A stretch of DNA of 32,157 bases from Patescibacteria group bacterium (lineage in GTDB: Bacteria; Patescibacteriota; Patescibacteriia; SCPX01), in assembly GCA_004298615.1 (NCBI GenBank), contig SCPX01000018.1, positions 1 through 32,157 of the forward strand, given 5' to 3'. The translations under genes and the position numbers were made by a program. Numbering within the stretch: position 1 is the stretch's first letter; each line of letters starts with the position of its first letter. The notes under the pieces are model-generated. The model was not told where the DNA came from and ran no database searches. It worked only from the letters and a program-made list of their open reading frames with translations. Below are positions 8,599-17,446 of this stretch, piece after piece.

Positions 8599-9357
8599 TT
8601 AAAATAAATATTTATTGGGTTTAAATTTTCCATTACTACTCAATCGAGATATGTGGCGAGCAATATCATCCACTTTCCATAAGCCAAGCGATTTATCCGC
8701 GTATTGACCATCTTCTTCTGTGCACTGTTCGTTGATAATTTGAATTGGTTTAGGGAGAGCAAAGGGCGGCTTTTCCAAATTAAGTGGGCGCCATTGCCCG
8801 GTAAAAATGTCTGAATTGCTTGTCCGCTCTGCAAATGTTGTGGTCAAAAGATAAGTTGATTTGCTCCGGCAAATATTTTGCAGAGCTTGAAAGATGTCAT
8901 TATAAGAAAGATGCACCAAACAATCACGGACTAGAATGAGATTGGATTTCGGTAAATCATCTTTGGTTAAATCAAGGTTCTCAAAGCGTATATTTTCTTT
9001 CTCGTATTTTTTATTCCCTATGATAATCTCTTCAACAATATCCCCGCCCGTATAGTTGATTTGTCTTAAATCCACGTGCTTCATCCAGTGAAAGTCCCCG
9101 CAGGGAATATCCAATATGGCTTTTATATTGAAGTCACTAAATAATTTTTGCAGTTCTTTTCGTGTAACTTCGGTCTGCTCTAAGTTTGATCCCGTGCCGG
9201 AAATCGACTGCGCATCCCCCCAACTGTTATTCCGATATATGTCAGTAAATACCGTTTTCGTATCGAGTTTTCTTAATTTTCGCTCGTTATAAAAAATGCT
9301 TCGAATCATCCGCTGAATATTCAAAGGAATAATTTTTCCCATACTTTGTATCTTCAT
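8599..9357 (-). CDS. class I SAM-dependent methyltransferase
   Basis: This 252-residue protein has a clear SAM-binding core: motif I LDIPCGDF (82-89), an acidic residue after the second strand in TGGDIVEE (D106), and VRDCLVHLS in the motif IV position. The first 80 residues contain a basic segment and a conserved-looking NNSWGDAQS stretch. Related proteins occur in polysaccharide clusters and are presumed to methylate sugars or chain ends; here that is an inference from neighbours. It starts two bases after the stop of the second methyltransferase gene. It is the last gene of the - strand block and converges on the GT4 gene. An in-frame ATG five codons downstream is an alternative start. Confidence 0.75.
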   Translation of the reverse strand: MKIQSMGKIIPLNIQRMIRSIFYNERKLRKLDTKTVFTDIYRNNSWGDAQSISGTGSNLEQTEVTRKELQKLFSDFNIKAILDIPCGDFHWMKHVDLRQINYTGGDIVEEIIIGNKKYEKENIRFENLDLTKDDLPKSNLILVRDCLVHLSYNDIFQALQNICRSKSTYLLTTTFAERTSNSDIFTGQWRPLNLEKPPFALPKPIQIINEQCTEEDGQYADKSLGLWKVDDIARHISRLSSNGKFKPNKYLF

Positions 9358-9359
9358 AC

Positions 9360-10292
9360 TTAATTTTTTTTACCAATAAGGTATCGGCTACCGGTTAAAT
9401 GGAGAATGGGGAAATCAGCCCATTCGTAATTTGTCCGTTCCTGTGTGAATTTTTTGAAATATTCTACATTATTGATGTTGTTGAATTGCTCTTGGTACGC
9501 TATCAAAAAGTATGATGGATGAGGAAGTTTTGCGAGCGTACTGTCACGAAAGGCAATCGGGGATTCGCTTAGCGACCAAAGGGCGATAAATATATCTATT
9601 GATTTTCCATTAATTGCTTTTAAACTTTGCTCGATGGTTGTTGCCAGCGATACTAATCTAGGATCTTCCGGCTCATCAAAATGAATGCCAAGTTCTGGAA
9701 TTGATGAAAGATAGTATTTCTGAAGAAGGGAAAACTCAGGAAAGTCAAAGATAATGTACTGTCCAGCAAATCCTAATTGATAGGCGAATCGGGCAAGGCT
9801 TCCGTAGCCACCACCGAATTCAAAAATACTCTGACAATCTCGGATGTTGACAGAAAATTTCTCAGAAAGAAACGCAATGCTGTAGGCGTGATGAATGAGA
9901 TTGCCGCTCGATGCAGGAAAAGCAGGGTATTTTCGAGGATTACCAATTATAGATTCCGCAAGCGCTGATTGATATTCGGCCCAACGAGAAAGACTCTTTA
10001 AATACTCTAATTCTGCGATATTACTTTCGTGAAACATGGTATATGTAACAACTGGCCAGCAAAGAAAATTGCGCGGATCGCGTTTCAAAATATTTGATCG
10101 TAATTCTATTCTATTCTTATCCCACTCTTGTTCAGAGGTATGGGCGGGCTCATTTTTAAGCGGCGGTAAGGCGAGGATACCGTTTCGCAAAACATCTACT
10201 CGAGCTTGTTCTTCTTTTGTTATTGCGGGGAGCGCCCAATCAGCAAGCATACCCGCTATCTTCCTTTTTACTGAATGGATTAATTCGTTCAT
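9360..10292 (-). CDS. putative sugar O-methyltransferase
   Basis: This 310-residue protein has a SAM-binding glycine-rich motif at 157-164 (FEFGGGYG), preceded by a long helical N-terminal part with a GNPRKYPAFP segment near 117-126. That arrangement recalls the 'putative sugar O-methyltransferase' family found in surface-glycan loci, but the assignment is from memory of the motif layout. A LWSLSES segment follows at the position of the catalytic loop. It is the first gene behind a probable promoter at 10366-10394 and is followed after two bases by another methyltransferase gene, so the pair forms a small unit. The substrate is unknown. Confidence 0.65.
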   Translation of the reverse strand: MNELIHSVKRKIAGMLADWALPAITKEEQARVDVLRNGILALPPLKNEPAHTSEQEWDKNRIELRSNILKRDPRNFLCWPVVTYTMFHESNIAELEYLKSLSRWAEYQSALAESIIGNPRKYPAFPASSGNLIHHAYSIAFLSEKFSVNIRDCQSIFEFGGGYGSLARFAYQLGFAGQYIIFDFPEFSLLQKYYLSSIPELGIHFDEPEDPRLVSLATTIEQSLKAINGKSIDIFIALWSLSESPIAFRDSTLAKLPHPSYFLIAYQEQFNNINNVEYFKKFTQERTNYEWADFPILHLTGSRYLIGKKN

Positions 10293-10365
10293 ATTTTTCT
10301 TCTTAAATATTATATTAAAGACCTCTTATTAAAATAATGTGGTATATTATTCGGAATTGTGCTGA

Positions 10366-10394
10366 ATTATACATATTTTAACCATGATAGACAA
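10366..10394 (-). promoter_or_regulatory. sigma70-type promoter for the methyltransferase pair
   Basis: On the - strand, TTGTCT (10389-10394) and TATAAT (10366-10371) are separated by exactly 17 bases. The predicted start site leaves a leader of about 65 bases before the ATG at 10292, including an AAGAAGAAAA stretch near the start codon. It sits in the 117-base gap after the GT-C gene, so the two methyltransferase genes could be expressed separately from the upstream glycan genes. Confidence 0.55.
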
Positions 10395-10409
10395 TATCGT
10401 CCTATTCCA

Positions 10410-12656
10410 TTACAACACTTCAAACATAATCGCTTGAATATTTTGGTTGCTGCCGGATGTATTCTTGAGCTGAATTTGAATCTGTTCTCCTTTTGCATGT
10501 ACAAAATCTTGCAATATATATCCATTGGAAAATTTCAAACTTCTTTCTTCCGGGTTAGTCATTATTGCGTTAACCATCGAGCTTGGGCCATCAACGCGGA
10601 GATTAATGCGGCGATCGGCGTCTACGGGGGCGATCATAATCAATAATGTTCCACGGGCAGGAAGAGTGAGCGCGTGTACCACATTTTGAAATTGAAAGTA
10701 AAACCTGTTGCCACAATATGCGCATGTTATTCGAAAATTACCCGAGATAGATATTTCTTTATTTTTAGTTGAATCGGACAAATTAATCATCCGATTTATT
10801 GTTGCATTTATCGGCTGATTATGAATTTGATAAAGTCGTGATGTCCCCGATTGGTATAGCAAACCAACGCATGGGTTTAGAAAATTCGCAACAAATTGCG
10901 AAGGAAGTAAAAGATACTGATATTTTTGCTTTATGAGTTGCCGCGGACATTCCTGATCATTATTTGTGAGCAAGTCAATAACTGCTTGATTTGTCTCTTC
11001 GGGCTCCTGACTATTGACGACGACATAAGCCGAGTACATAGTTTTTCTCTGGGTTATGCTAGCCCAAGCATTATACAATCCCCCGGGATTTATTATACCA
11101 GCATCTCTTGGAATATGTTCTTTTGCCCACCTTACCACTCGAATGTCGTCATAACTATAAAACATACCGAAACCGTTATTCTGTCCATATCGAGAAATCG
11201 CTCGGGAGTCAGATAGAAAAGTATTATCAAAAGATCTCGAACTGAAAATTAATATTATGACAACAAATAACGCAGCTAAGACGCTCGCCTTAATCGTTTT
11301 TGATGACACCAATTGCAAGCCGAAATAAAGTCCGGCCGCCGCCAATAAGGTAAGCGGGACAGTGAAACCGTAATAAAAAAGCAATTCCCTGAAAATTGGC
11401 GAATTTATATGCTCAAGTGCAAACTCGATGAGATAATATAAAATTGAAAAAATACTAAAATACATTACTATTGGATACCAATCATGCATCCTCCTTAAAA
11501 TAATTAGTATAATTCCTATTATTGCCAGCGACAAAATAAATAATCCATACCATTCCTGGATGACATCAAATACCTTTAAGGTATTTTCAAAAGCGAATAA
11601 GCCGATTATCACAAACAGCAGTTGAACCCAAACATTGAATAACATTTTCTTTATGCGACTGCTAAAAAATAAAATCACGACTTCAACCAGCAAAAATATC
11701 AAACAAGCAACAGCAAACTGAACTTGAAAACCAGGGATGTCTAAAAAATTTACCAATAACGGGGCCGCGATTAATAAACTTATGGGGAAAGCGGCTGTAA
11801 TCAACCAATGCTGACGACTCGTCTGATTGATTCGCAAGAACCATAAAACTGGGATCAACATGAATAAAGTAATGAAATGAAAGTAAAATACGGAAACATA
11901 AAATACGATTATAACTAAAAAATTCAGTCGTTTGCTACTATTAGACAATAACAAGATTAACACTATGCCGACTAATGTAAGCAGTATCGCTAATAAATGA
12001 GTAATTGAGCCATTAAGATAATTGTTATAAATACTCACATCAAGTACGGCCACCGATACTCCAATCATACCAGCCATATTGTTTCCAGAGATTTTTTTTA
12101 TGGAATAATATGTCAGGATAAATATATTGATTATAAAAAATATTTGCAACGCTAATAAGATAGTAGGTGTTAGATGTGATGAAATATTTTCGATAAATAA
12201 AATAAATATGTGCATACCTAATGGGTAGCTCGTATTGAAATTATTAAACTGAACGATATTGCTGATATATGCGGTATGTATAGCCGGATCAATACCTCCC
12301 GGTACAGGATACTTGCTGCTCTGAATAACAAAACCAATCGTAAGTAAAACAAACAGAATAAGCGCAATGACAGAAAACAGCGTCGGTTTTGCCAAGCTAG
12401 CCCCTTTTATTATAAAAAAAAGAGAGACTAAACCAACGCCTAAAAATAAAATGAATACGCCGTAAAGGATATCCGGGCGCCATCCTCCGCTAAAATATAA
12501 TATAGGCACAATAAGTCCGCCAAAAAAAATCATACCCGCGGCGGGTAGGCAAAAAAAAGGAACCTGCGGTATTTTCCATTTTAAGGGCACTCCAAGAGTA
12601 AAAAAAATGCCGGTTATTAGAGTAAGAGCTTGAACAATTTGCCAATCAATATTCAT
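10410..12656 (-). CDS. large polytopic membrane protein, GT-C glycosyltransferase-like
   Basis: This 748-residue protein has roughly 15 hydrophobic spans over the first 470 residues, followed by a soluble C-terminal part of about 270 residues. The first large loop after the fourth span holds a GGIDPAIHTAYI stretch. An acidic residue with a nearby histidine in the first outer loop is the usual catalytic arrangement of GT-C enzymes, which use polyprenyl-phosphate sugars outside the membrane. The soluble tail includes CAYC (possible disulfide or metal site) and ends in predicted beta strands. No family was recognised with certainty. Position among glycan genes and downstream of a Dpm1-like enzyme fits a GT-C role, but a ligase or polymerase is also possible. 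Confidence 0.5.
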   Translation of the reverse strand: MNIDWQIVQALTLITGIFFTLGVPLKWKIPQVPFFCLPAAGMIFFGGLIVPILYFSGGWRPDILYGVFILFLGVGLVSLFFIIKGASLAKPTLFSVIALILFVLLTIGFVIQSSKYPVPGGIDPAIHTAYISNIVQFNNFNTSYPLGMHIFILFIENISSHLTPTILLALQIFFIINIFILTYYSIKKISGNNMAGMIGVSVAVLDVSIYNNYLNGSITHLLAILLTLVGIVLILLLSNSSKRLNFLVIIVFYVSVFYFHFITLFMLIPVLWFLRINQTSRQHWLITAAFPISLLIAAPLLVNFLDIPGFQVQFAVACLIFLLVEVVILFFSSRIKKMLFNVWVQLLFVIIGLFAFENTLKVFDVIQEWYGLFILSLAIIGIILIILRRMHDWYPIVMYFSIFSILYYLIEFALEHINSPIFRELLFYYGFTVPLTLLAAAGLYFGLQLVSSKTIKASVLAALFVVIILIFSSRSFDNTFLSDSRAISRYGQNNGFGMFYSYDDIRVVRWAKEHIPRDAGIINPGGLYNAWASITQRKTMYSAYVVVNSQEPEETNQAVIDLLTNNDQECPRQLIKQKYQYLLLPSQFVANFLNPCVGLLYQSGTSRLYQIHNQPINATINRMINLSDSTKNKEISISGNFRITCAYCGNRFYFQFQNVVHALTLPARGTLLIMIAPVDADRRINLRVDGPSSMVNAIMTNPEERSLKFSNGYILQDFVHAKGEQIQIQLKNTSGSNQNIQAIMFEVL

Positions 12657-12703
12657 TAAAGTAGTATTTTAAGTTTTCAAAATTATCCACTCCATCATTG
12701 TAG

Positions 12704-13696
12704 CTACCAGTAATATTGTTTAAACTTCTCATAATACTGAAATGTTTTTTCAATACCCTCTCGCAGAGAAGTGCGTGGTTGCCAATTAACATGATTTTTA
12801 ATACGGGATATGTCTGCATAAAAATCACCTGTTTCAAAATGATCGTAATTCTTCGGCCATGGCACATTTTCTATTTTCCCCCTGCCTGCCACTTCCATCA
12901 CAATGCGGGCCATATCAATAAATTTTGTCGGCGCGCCGCTGCCGATATTATAGACTTGACCATCAGACTGATCATTTATGGCCGTGAGTACGAGCCCCTC
13001 AATTAAGTCATCAATATAAATATAATCTCTGATTTGTTCCCCTGTGCCGTAAATTTTTATAACTTGATTATCCATAATCAGGCGAATAAACCAATTGATC
13101 AAACTGTAGGCCGAGGTCTTCATTTGGCTTCTTGGCCCATACGGATTGGTGATCCGAAAACAAGTAGAACGAATGCCGTAGTGGTGAAAAAAAGTCTGGT
13201 AATACTGTTCAGCCGTGTTTTTGTGGATGGCATAAATACTCAGTGGTTCGCGCGGATGATCTTCGGCGACCGGCAAATGTTGAATGCGGCCATATTGCAA
13301 TCGAGAACCGGGGTAAACAACCTTAGCTTTGGGGTTGTAATTTTTGCAGGCCATAAGAATATTAATATGACCGATACAATTTAGCTGATTATCAAAAATT
13401 GGATTCTCAATGCCGATATTATGACTGATTTGAGCAGCGAAATTAAAAATAAAATCATGCCCTTGCACTATTTTGTTGACAAAATACGAGTCGCAAATAT
13501 CGCCTATAACCAGAGTAAATCTTCCATCCAAGTCGGATAGATTATAATCATTGGCTCCATATTCTGGCGATCGGTTATCCGCAATTGTCACTTTCGCTCC
13601 CCGCATCAAACAATATCGAGCGGTAGTGCTGCCTATCAAACCAAGACCGCCAATAATTAATATTTTTTTATCAGTGATCGTTTCTATATTTTTCAT
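12704..13696 (-). CDS. NAD-dependent epimerase/dehydratase (extended SDR), nucleotide-sugar type
   Basis: This 330-residue extended short-chain dehydrogenase has the NAD-binding GGLGLIG (16-22), the active-site YAIHK motif (Y155, K159) and a serine in PGSRLQYG (S131). NPYGPRSQM and the RDYIYIDDLIEG segment are typical of UDP-glucose 4-epimerase-like and dTDP-glucose dehydratase-like enzymes. It would interconvert an NDP-sugar that feeds the neighbouring transferases. The exact reaction cannot be fixed from motifs alone. It starts 9 bases after the GT4 stop. The 47-base gap to the GT-C gene shows no signal. Confidence 0.82.
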   Translation of the reverse strand: MKNIETITDKKILIIGGLGLIGSTTARYCLMRGAKVTIADNRSPEYGANDYNLSDLDGRFTLVIGDICDSYFVNKIVQGHDFIFNFAAQISHNIGIENPIFDNQLNCIGHINILMACKNYNPKAKVVYPGSRLQYGRIQHLPVAEDHPREPLSIYAIHKNTAEQYYQTFFHHYGIRSTCFRITNPYGPRSQMKTSAYSLINWFIRLIMDNQVIKIYGTGEQIRDYIYIDDLIEGLVLTAINDQSDGQVYNIGSGAPTKFIDMARIVMEVAGRGKIENVPWPKNYDHFETGDFYADISRIKNHVNWQPRTSLREGIEKTFQYYEKFKQYYW

Positions 13697-13705
13697 ATTA
13701 GTAAT

Positions 13706-14890
13706 TTATCTAGTTTTAACTATTTGTCCGTACAGCGTGAGATGCTGTTTTGCGATCGTTGTTAAATTAAAATAATTAGCAATCAAACTATGGCATTTTT
13801 GTCTCATAATTATTTGCTTTTTTGGCTCCTTGAAATACCTCCTTATAGCTTCGGCCGTATCTTCGGGCGTGTTGTTTTTTAATACAATGCCTGCGCCAAA
13901 AATTTCAACCTCCGGTAAATTGCAATCGGAACTTATAATGACCGGCAAGGCGGCGGCGCAAGCGTCTAAAACAGCCATAGGCAGCGATTCGGAACGAGAG
14001 TTAAAAACAAACAGATCGGCCGTTTCCAAATATTCTGACAGATCTTTTCCAAACATGGATTCAAAAAAAATAACTCGATCTTTGATGCAAAGATTCTCGG
14101 CCAATTCTTTCAACAAAGACAGTGCGCCTTCATCGCGGCCGATAATGACAAACTTATAAGGAATATCTTTTATCAGTGCCAAGGCTCTTAAAGTAATATC
14201 CAAACCTTTAATGTATTGAATACGACCAAAATAGATAATCATTTTCTCGTCTGGTTTGAATCTTAACCGTGAACGAAGCGCCGGATTGGGTTTCGATTGC
14301 GTTAATTGACTGGTATTCAAGCCATTGGGAACAACATGTGTTTTTCGGGCGAGCGTCTGGGAAATTCGGTTAATCTCATTATTTTTTTCTGTGTTTGTTG
14401 ACACAATGATAGCTGATGACAATTTCAATATATTAGCAAATATTTTAAGAAATAATATTTTCGGCGTTTTCATTTGAGCATTCATGCGAATTTCGTTAAG
14501 CGCGCCGTGAGGCTGTACAATAAATGGTACGCGAAACTTGGGAGCCACTTGCGAAACATGGACATTCAACCCCGAATATAAATCATGACAATGAATAATA
14601 TTATAATGATAAATATTCTTTTTAAGCCAGGCGCGAAATCCTATTGGAAGATAAAGATTTGCTTTATAAGCTAAGAAATTGCTGATATTCTTGAAGTAAA
14701 CAACATTAATGCCATCGAGTAAATCAGTTTTTTTATTATGCCGTTTTTCTACTGTGAGTACATCGGTTGTTGCAACAGTCACTTCGTGTCCTAGCCGGAT
14801 AAATTCTTTACAAAGATCATACACAACCTTGACCGGTCCTCCAAAAGACCAGGCCGGCGCAAAATATGGCACAGTAAAAAGAATTCGCAT
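13706..14890 (-). CDS. GT4 family glycosyltransferase
   Basis: This is a GT-B enzyme of 394 residues. The N-terminal strand and glycine loop read MRILFTVPYFAPAWSFGGP, and FIVQPHGALNE follows at the position of the conserved histidine. The donor domain contains VPNGLN, IYFGRIQYIKGLD and the E-x7-E region SESLPMAVLDACAAALPV, in which the second acidic residue is Asp rather than the usual Glu. That is a conservative change and is not expected to inactivate the enzyme. It lies between a GT2 gene and the epimerase gene in one - strand operon. The sugar is unknown. Confidence 0.87.
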   Translation of the reverse strand: MRILFTVPYFAPAWSFGGPVKVVYDLCKEFIRLGHEVTVATTDVLTVEKRHNKKTDLLDGINVVYFKNISNFLAYKANLYLPIGFRAWLKKNIYHYNIIHCHDLYSGLNVHVSQVAPKFRVPFIVQPHGALNEIRMNAQMKTPKILFLKIFANILKLSSAIIVSTNTEKNNEINRISQTLARKTHVVPNGLNTSQLTQSKPNPALRSRLRFKPDEKMIIYFGRIQYIKGLDITLRALALIKDIPYKFVIIGRDEGALSLLKELAENLCIKDRVIFFESMFGKDLSEYLETADLFVFNSRSESLPMAVLDACAAALPVIISSDCNLPEVEIFGAGIVLKNNTPEDTAEAIRRYFKEPKKQIIMRQKCHSLIANYFNLTTIAKQHLTLYGQIVKTR

Positions 14891-14899
14891 ATCAAGATA

Positions 14900-15679
14900 C
14901 TATGAAAATCTTTGTAATACTTTATATCCAATAAGTATGCTCGCGCAGTTTAAATAATGGCAAATTATCGGCCATTGGCGGGCAGAGTATTTCTTGGCTA
15001 TCCGGAGTTCGTCATGAAATTGCTTAACGAAATTTTGAGAACTCTTTGATTGTGTGTGCGTTCGAAAACCAGCTAAATATTCATTAATAAACCCAGCCGG
15101 ATATTTTTGACCGATTCTTAACCAATATTCATAATCCATCACCAGATGCTCGTTTTTATTAAGAAACCCAAACTCTTCCATTATCTCCCGCCGCCAAAAT
15201 GTCGCCGGTTGATTGATAAAATTAATACTTAAAAGCTTATTATAAGAATATTCGCGCATCCAAAAATTTTTATAAGCAGTAATTAATTTTCTGATCTCTT
15301 GGTTATTTTCGTTGATAATTCGGCATCGTCCGTATGCCCATTTAATGTTCTGGTGTTTTTGAAAAAAATCATTCACGGCGAATAGACTTTGATCTAAGTA
15401 AACATCATCGGAATTAAGATACGCTAATATATCGCCAGTAGCCATTTTCAAACCTTTATTTATAGCGTCTGATTGTCCTCTGTCTTTTTCTGAAACCCAG
15501 CGTATTGCGTTTCCGTAACTTTTTAAAACCTCCACAGTGCTGTCAGTAGAGCCGCCATCAATAACAAGATATTCCAAATTAGGGTATCCTTGCCGCAAAA
15601 CACTATTAATTGTCTGCCTAATAAAACCGTCCTGATTATAGGACGGGGTTATTATTGAAATTTTTAGACACTTATTCAT
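14900..15679 (-). CDS. GT2 family glycosyltransferase
   Basis: This is a 259-residue GT-A glycosyltransferase, shorter than the other GT2 enzymes here. It has ISIITPSYNQDGFIRQTI at the N-terminus, VIDGGSTDSTVE, the DxD-type motif AYLNSDDVY, and an acceptor segment MDYEYWLRIG. This motif set resembles the WcaA/rhamnosyltransferase-like group that uses a 'GGSTD' loop. The start is set at the ATG at 15679. An in-frame GTG at 15694 adds five residues and has AAGGG only two bases upstream, too close for a normal ribosome-binding site. It ends 9 bases before the GT4 gene. Confidence 0.85.
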   Translation of the reverse strand: MNKCLKISIITPSYNQDGFIRQTINSVLRQGYPNLEYLVIDGGSTDSTVEVLKSYGNAIRWVSEKDRGQSDAINKGLKMATGDILAYLNSDDVYLDQSLFAVNDFFQKHQNIKWAYGRCRIINENNQEIRKLITAYKNFWMREYSYNKLLSINFINQPATFWRREIMEEFGFLNKNEHLVMDYEYWLRIGQKYPAGFINEYLAGFRTHTQSKSSQNFVKQFHDELRIAKKYSARQWPIICHYLNCASILIGYKVLQRFS

Positions 15680-15712
15680 AAAAAAAACTTTCACACCCTT
15701 ATTAATTCATCT

Positions 15713-16033
15713 CTAGCCATGAATTGCGTCTTTTCTCACTAATTCCTCAAGCCGCCTTTCCGTTCGTCTTAATAAAACATAATTCCTAAATGTTATTCCG
15801 AATAAGATGACTATTCCGATAATTACTACAAGATCAAAGGTGCGGGTGATGCTGAATTTTTTCAGTATGAAGTCAACGCTTTTTGGAAAAATTACCACGA
15901 TCGCCAACCCGGCCCAAATAAATTGCCAAAATAAAAACTCCGTCAATGAAAATTCTTTTCTGCGAAAATGCAAATAACTGAAATAGGTCATCCACAAAAC
16001 AAAAATAATGGCCGCGATCTGTATGCCGATCAT
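15713..16033 (-). CDS. DUF2304-like small membrane protein
   Basis: This 106-residue protein has three hydrophobic spans (about 2-20, 34-50 and 68-85) and a charged helical tail (RRTERRLEELVRK). That pattern matches the DUF2304 family, which is regularly encoded beside Dpm1-like GT2 genes. The start at 16033 forms an ATGA overlap with the TGA of the preceding gene. A longer start at 16045 would overlap more. The function is unproven. By analogy with GtrA-type partners it may help hold or translocate the polyprenyl-phosphate sugar made by the neighbouring enzyme. Confidence 0.7.
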   Translation of the reverse strand: MIGIQIAAIIFVLWMTYFSYLHFRRKEFSLTEFLFWQFIWAGLAIVVIFPKSVDFILKKFSITRTFDLVVIIGIVILFGITFRNYVLLRRTERRLEELVRKDAIHG

Positions 16034-16695
16034 AAAAATTTCCAATAAATCATATTAAAAAATATTCTGATTCCATCCAAAACGGTTGTACCGCGATATT
16101 TGTCGTGATAAATTGTTTGGATCGGAACTTCCGTGAAGCGGGCGCGGGCTTTGCCGGTATTTACAATCATTTCGGTTTCTACAGCATAACGAGGGGACCG
16201 CCACACTATTTTCGGATATATGTTGATATTTATGGCGCGGAAACCGGATTGCGTATCGGATACCTTAACTCTAAATAATAATTGAGATATTTGGGTAAGA
16301 AAAATATTTCCTAGACGAGCCACCAAAGGCATTCTTTTGTGAAATTTTCTTACCCCAAATACGATATCGGCATTATTATCTGCTAAAGGCGCTATTAATG
16401 ACGGAATTTCTGACGGATTATGCTGTCCGTCAGCGTCAATAAAAACAACATAATCCGCCTTGCGTATTTTAGCAAATTCTACGCCGGTTTTCAAGGCCGC
16501 TCCTTTGCCCAGATTAATTCTATGCCTTAATACAAAAAGATTAGGCAAAGAAGGTAAAAAATCTTTTAAAGGCTTCTTTGACCCATCATCAACCACAATA
16601 ATTTCCTCAACATATTTTGAAACTTGTTCAACCACCTCGCTTAATTTAGTATATTCGTTTAACGCCGGAATGACGGCAACAATTTTTTGATTCAT
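16030..16695 (-). CDS. GT2 polyprenol-phosphate glycosyltransferase (Dpm1-like)
   Basis: This is a 221-residue GT-A enzyme of the dolichol-phosphate-mannose-synthase type. It shows KIVAVIPALNE, EIIVVDDGSK, RHRINLGKGAALKTG and the catalytic FIDADGQHNPSEI with DADG at about 87-90, then a DTQSGFRAIN motif conserved in this subgroup. Such enzymes load one sugar onto undecaprenyl phosphate at the cytoplasmic face. No C-terminal membrane spans are fused; the DUF2304 protein translated from the overlapping gene may supply them. The start chosen is the ATG at 16695, directly behind a promoter-like sequence. Upstream in-frame ATGs would lie inside that promoter. It heads the - strand glycan operon. 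Confidence 0.82.
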   Translation of the reverse strand: MNQKIVAVIPALNEYTKLSEVVEQVSKYVEEIIVVDDGSKKPLKDFLPSLPNLFVLRHRINLGKGAALKTGVEFAKIRKADYVVFIDADGQHNPSEIPSLIAPLADNNADIVFGVRKFHKRMPLVARLGNIFLTQISQLLFRVKVSDTQSGFRAININIYPKIVWRSPRYAVETEMIVNTGKARARFTEVPIQTIYHDKYRGTTVLDGIRIFFNMIYWKFL

Positions 16696-16706
16696 AAGCA
16701 GATTAT

Positions 16707-16735
16707 ATAATATCAAAATCATCCCAAAAAATCAA
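16707..16735 (-). promoter_or_regulatory. probable promoter of the - strand glycan operon
   Basis: TTGATT (16730-16735) and TATTAT (16707-16712) are 17 bases apart on the - strand. A second -10-like TATAAT overlaps at 16702-16707. Start sites from either would lie within a few bases of the ATG at 16695, giving a very short or absent leader. Confidence 0.4.
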
Positions 16736-16779
16736 GGTGGCCGCTCATTAAAAAACGAGCAATAATGAGTTGCCGCTTC

Positions 16780-17199
16780 CTAAATCAAATCTCGCGGCTC
16801 TATTCGTTTTATATCTTTTATTTTGTCAAAGTCTCTATCATACGAACAAATATATTTAATCTGATGTTCCGTCGCCAAACTCGCACAAAAAGCATCAATA
16901 AAATCAATATTGCGATTTTTGAATATTTCAATCGCGCGGCTGATGATCTTTTCATCATTCATTGCCAAATTTTTTAAATCAAGAAGCAATGTAATGTATT
17001 CCGCGATCGTTTCTTTCTTGACTTTAAAAAAAGAATGCAGAGTCCACACGATTTCCGCCAAGACTATAATATGAGTTTGCGCTTTAATTTTCCCGCCCTC
17101 AATTAATTCAAAAAGTTTTTTAACATCTTCAGCTTTTTTATGGTCATCTTTAGTTAAAAACCTAATGAATATATTTGCATCAAGAAAAATCATTGTCAT
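16780..17199 (-). CDS. vapC: PIN-domain ribonuclease toxin (VapC-like)
   Basis: This 139-residue single-domain protein has the PIN acidic residues in order: D7 (IFLDANIF), E49 (LAEIVW), D102 (FIDAFCA) and D121/D123 (SYDRDFDK). Together they bind the metal ions needed for RNA cleavage. The length is typical of VapC toxins, which cut tRNA or rRNA. Its ATG overlaps the TGA of the upstream gene (ATGA), the usual antitoxin-first layout, so translation is likely coupled. No residue needed for activity appears lost. RNA target unknown. Confidence 0.85.
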   Translation of the reverse strand: MTMIFLDANIFIRFLTKDDHKKAEDVKKLFELIEGGKIKAQTHIIVLAEIVWTLHSFFKVKKETIAEYITLLLDLKNLAMNDEKIISRAIEIFKNRNIDFIDAFCASLATEHQIKYICSYDRDFDKIKDIKRIEPRDLI

Positions 17200-17444
17200 A
17201 AAGCCGCCTTTTTAGCCATTTCCCGCTCAAATTGTTTTTTTATTTTTTTTATATTCAATGGCTTTTTTATTTTAATCGCTCCATACAAATCCAGAAATGA
17301 CCGCTTCCCAAACGGCCTGATTTGAATCGTATCATCACCCTTTTCCACAATTACCTTATCTCTGGGAGAAAGCCCTAGCGAACGAATAATTTTCACCGGT
17401 ATGGTTATTTGATTTTTCGAAGTAATAGTAGTGAGAGTAGACAT
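17196..17444 (-). CDS. vapB: AbrB/SpoVT-type antitoxin (VapB-like)
   Basis: This 82-residue protein has an N-terminal swapped-hairpin AbrB domain (about 5-45, with TSKNQITIPVKIIRSLGL and DKVIVEKGDDTIQIRP) and a basic C-terminal tail that would wrap around the toxin. The start is set at the ATG at 17444. A longer frame to 17504 would run through the promoter and adds no domain. Such antitoxins bind DNA as dimers and repress their own operon. A pair of direct repeats lies between the -10 box and the start codon. Confidence 0.85.
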   Translation of the reverse strand: MSTLTTITSKNQITIPVKIIRSLGLSPRDKVIVEKGDDTIQIRPFGKRSFLDLYGAIKIKKPLNIKKIKKQFEREMAKKAAL

Positions 17445-17446
17445 AA

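Noticed and set aside
8583-8640. Terminator between the two converging glycan operons
   Set aside because: Only a weak AT-only palindrome (AATAAATATTTATT) lies near 8605, inside the coding end of the methyltransferase gene, with no GC stem and no clear T-run.
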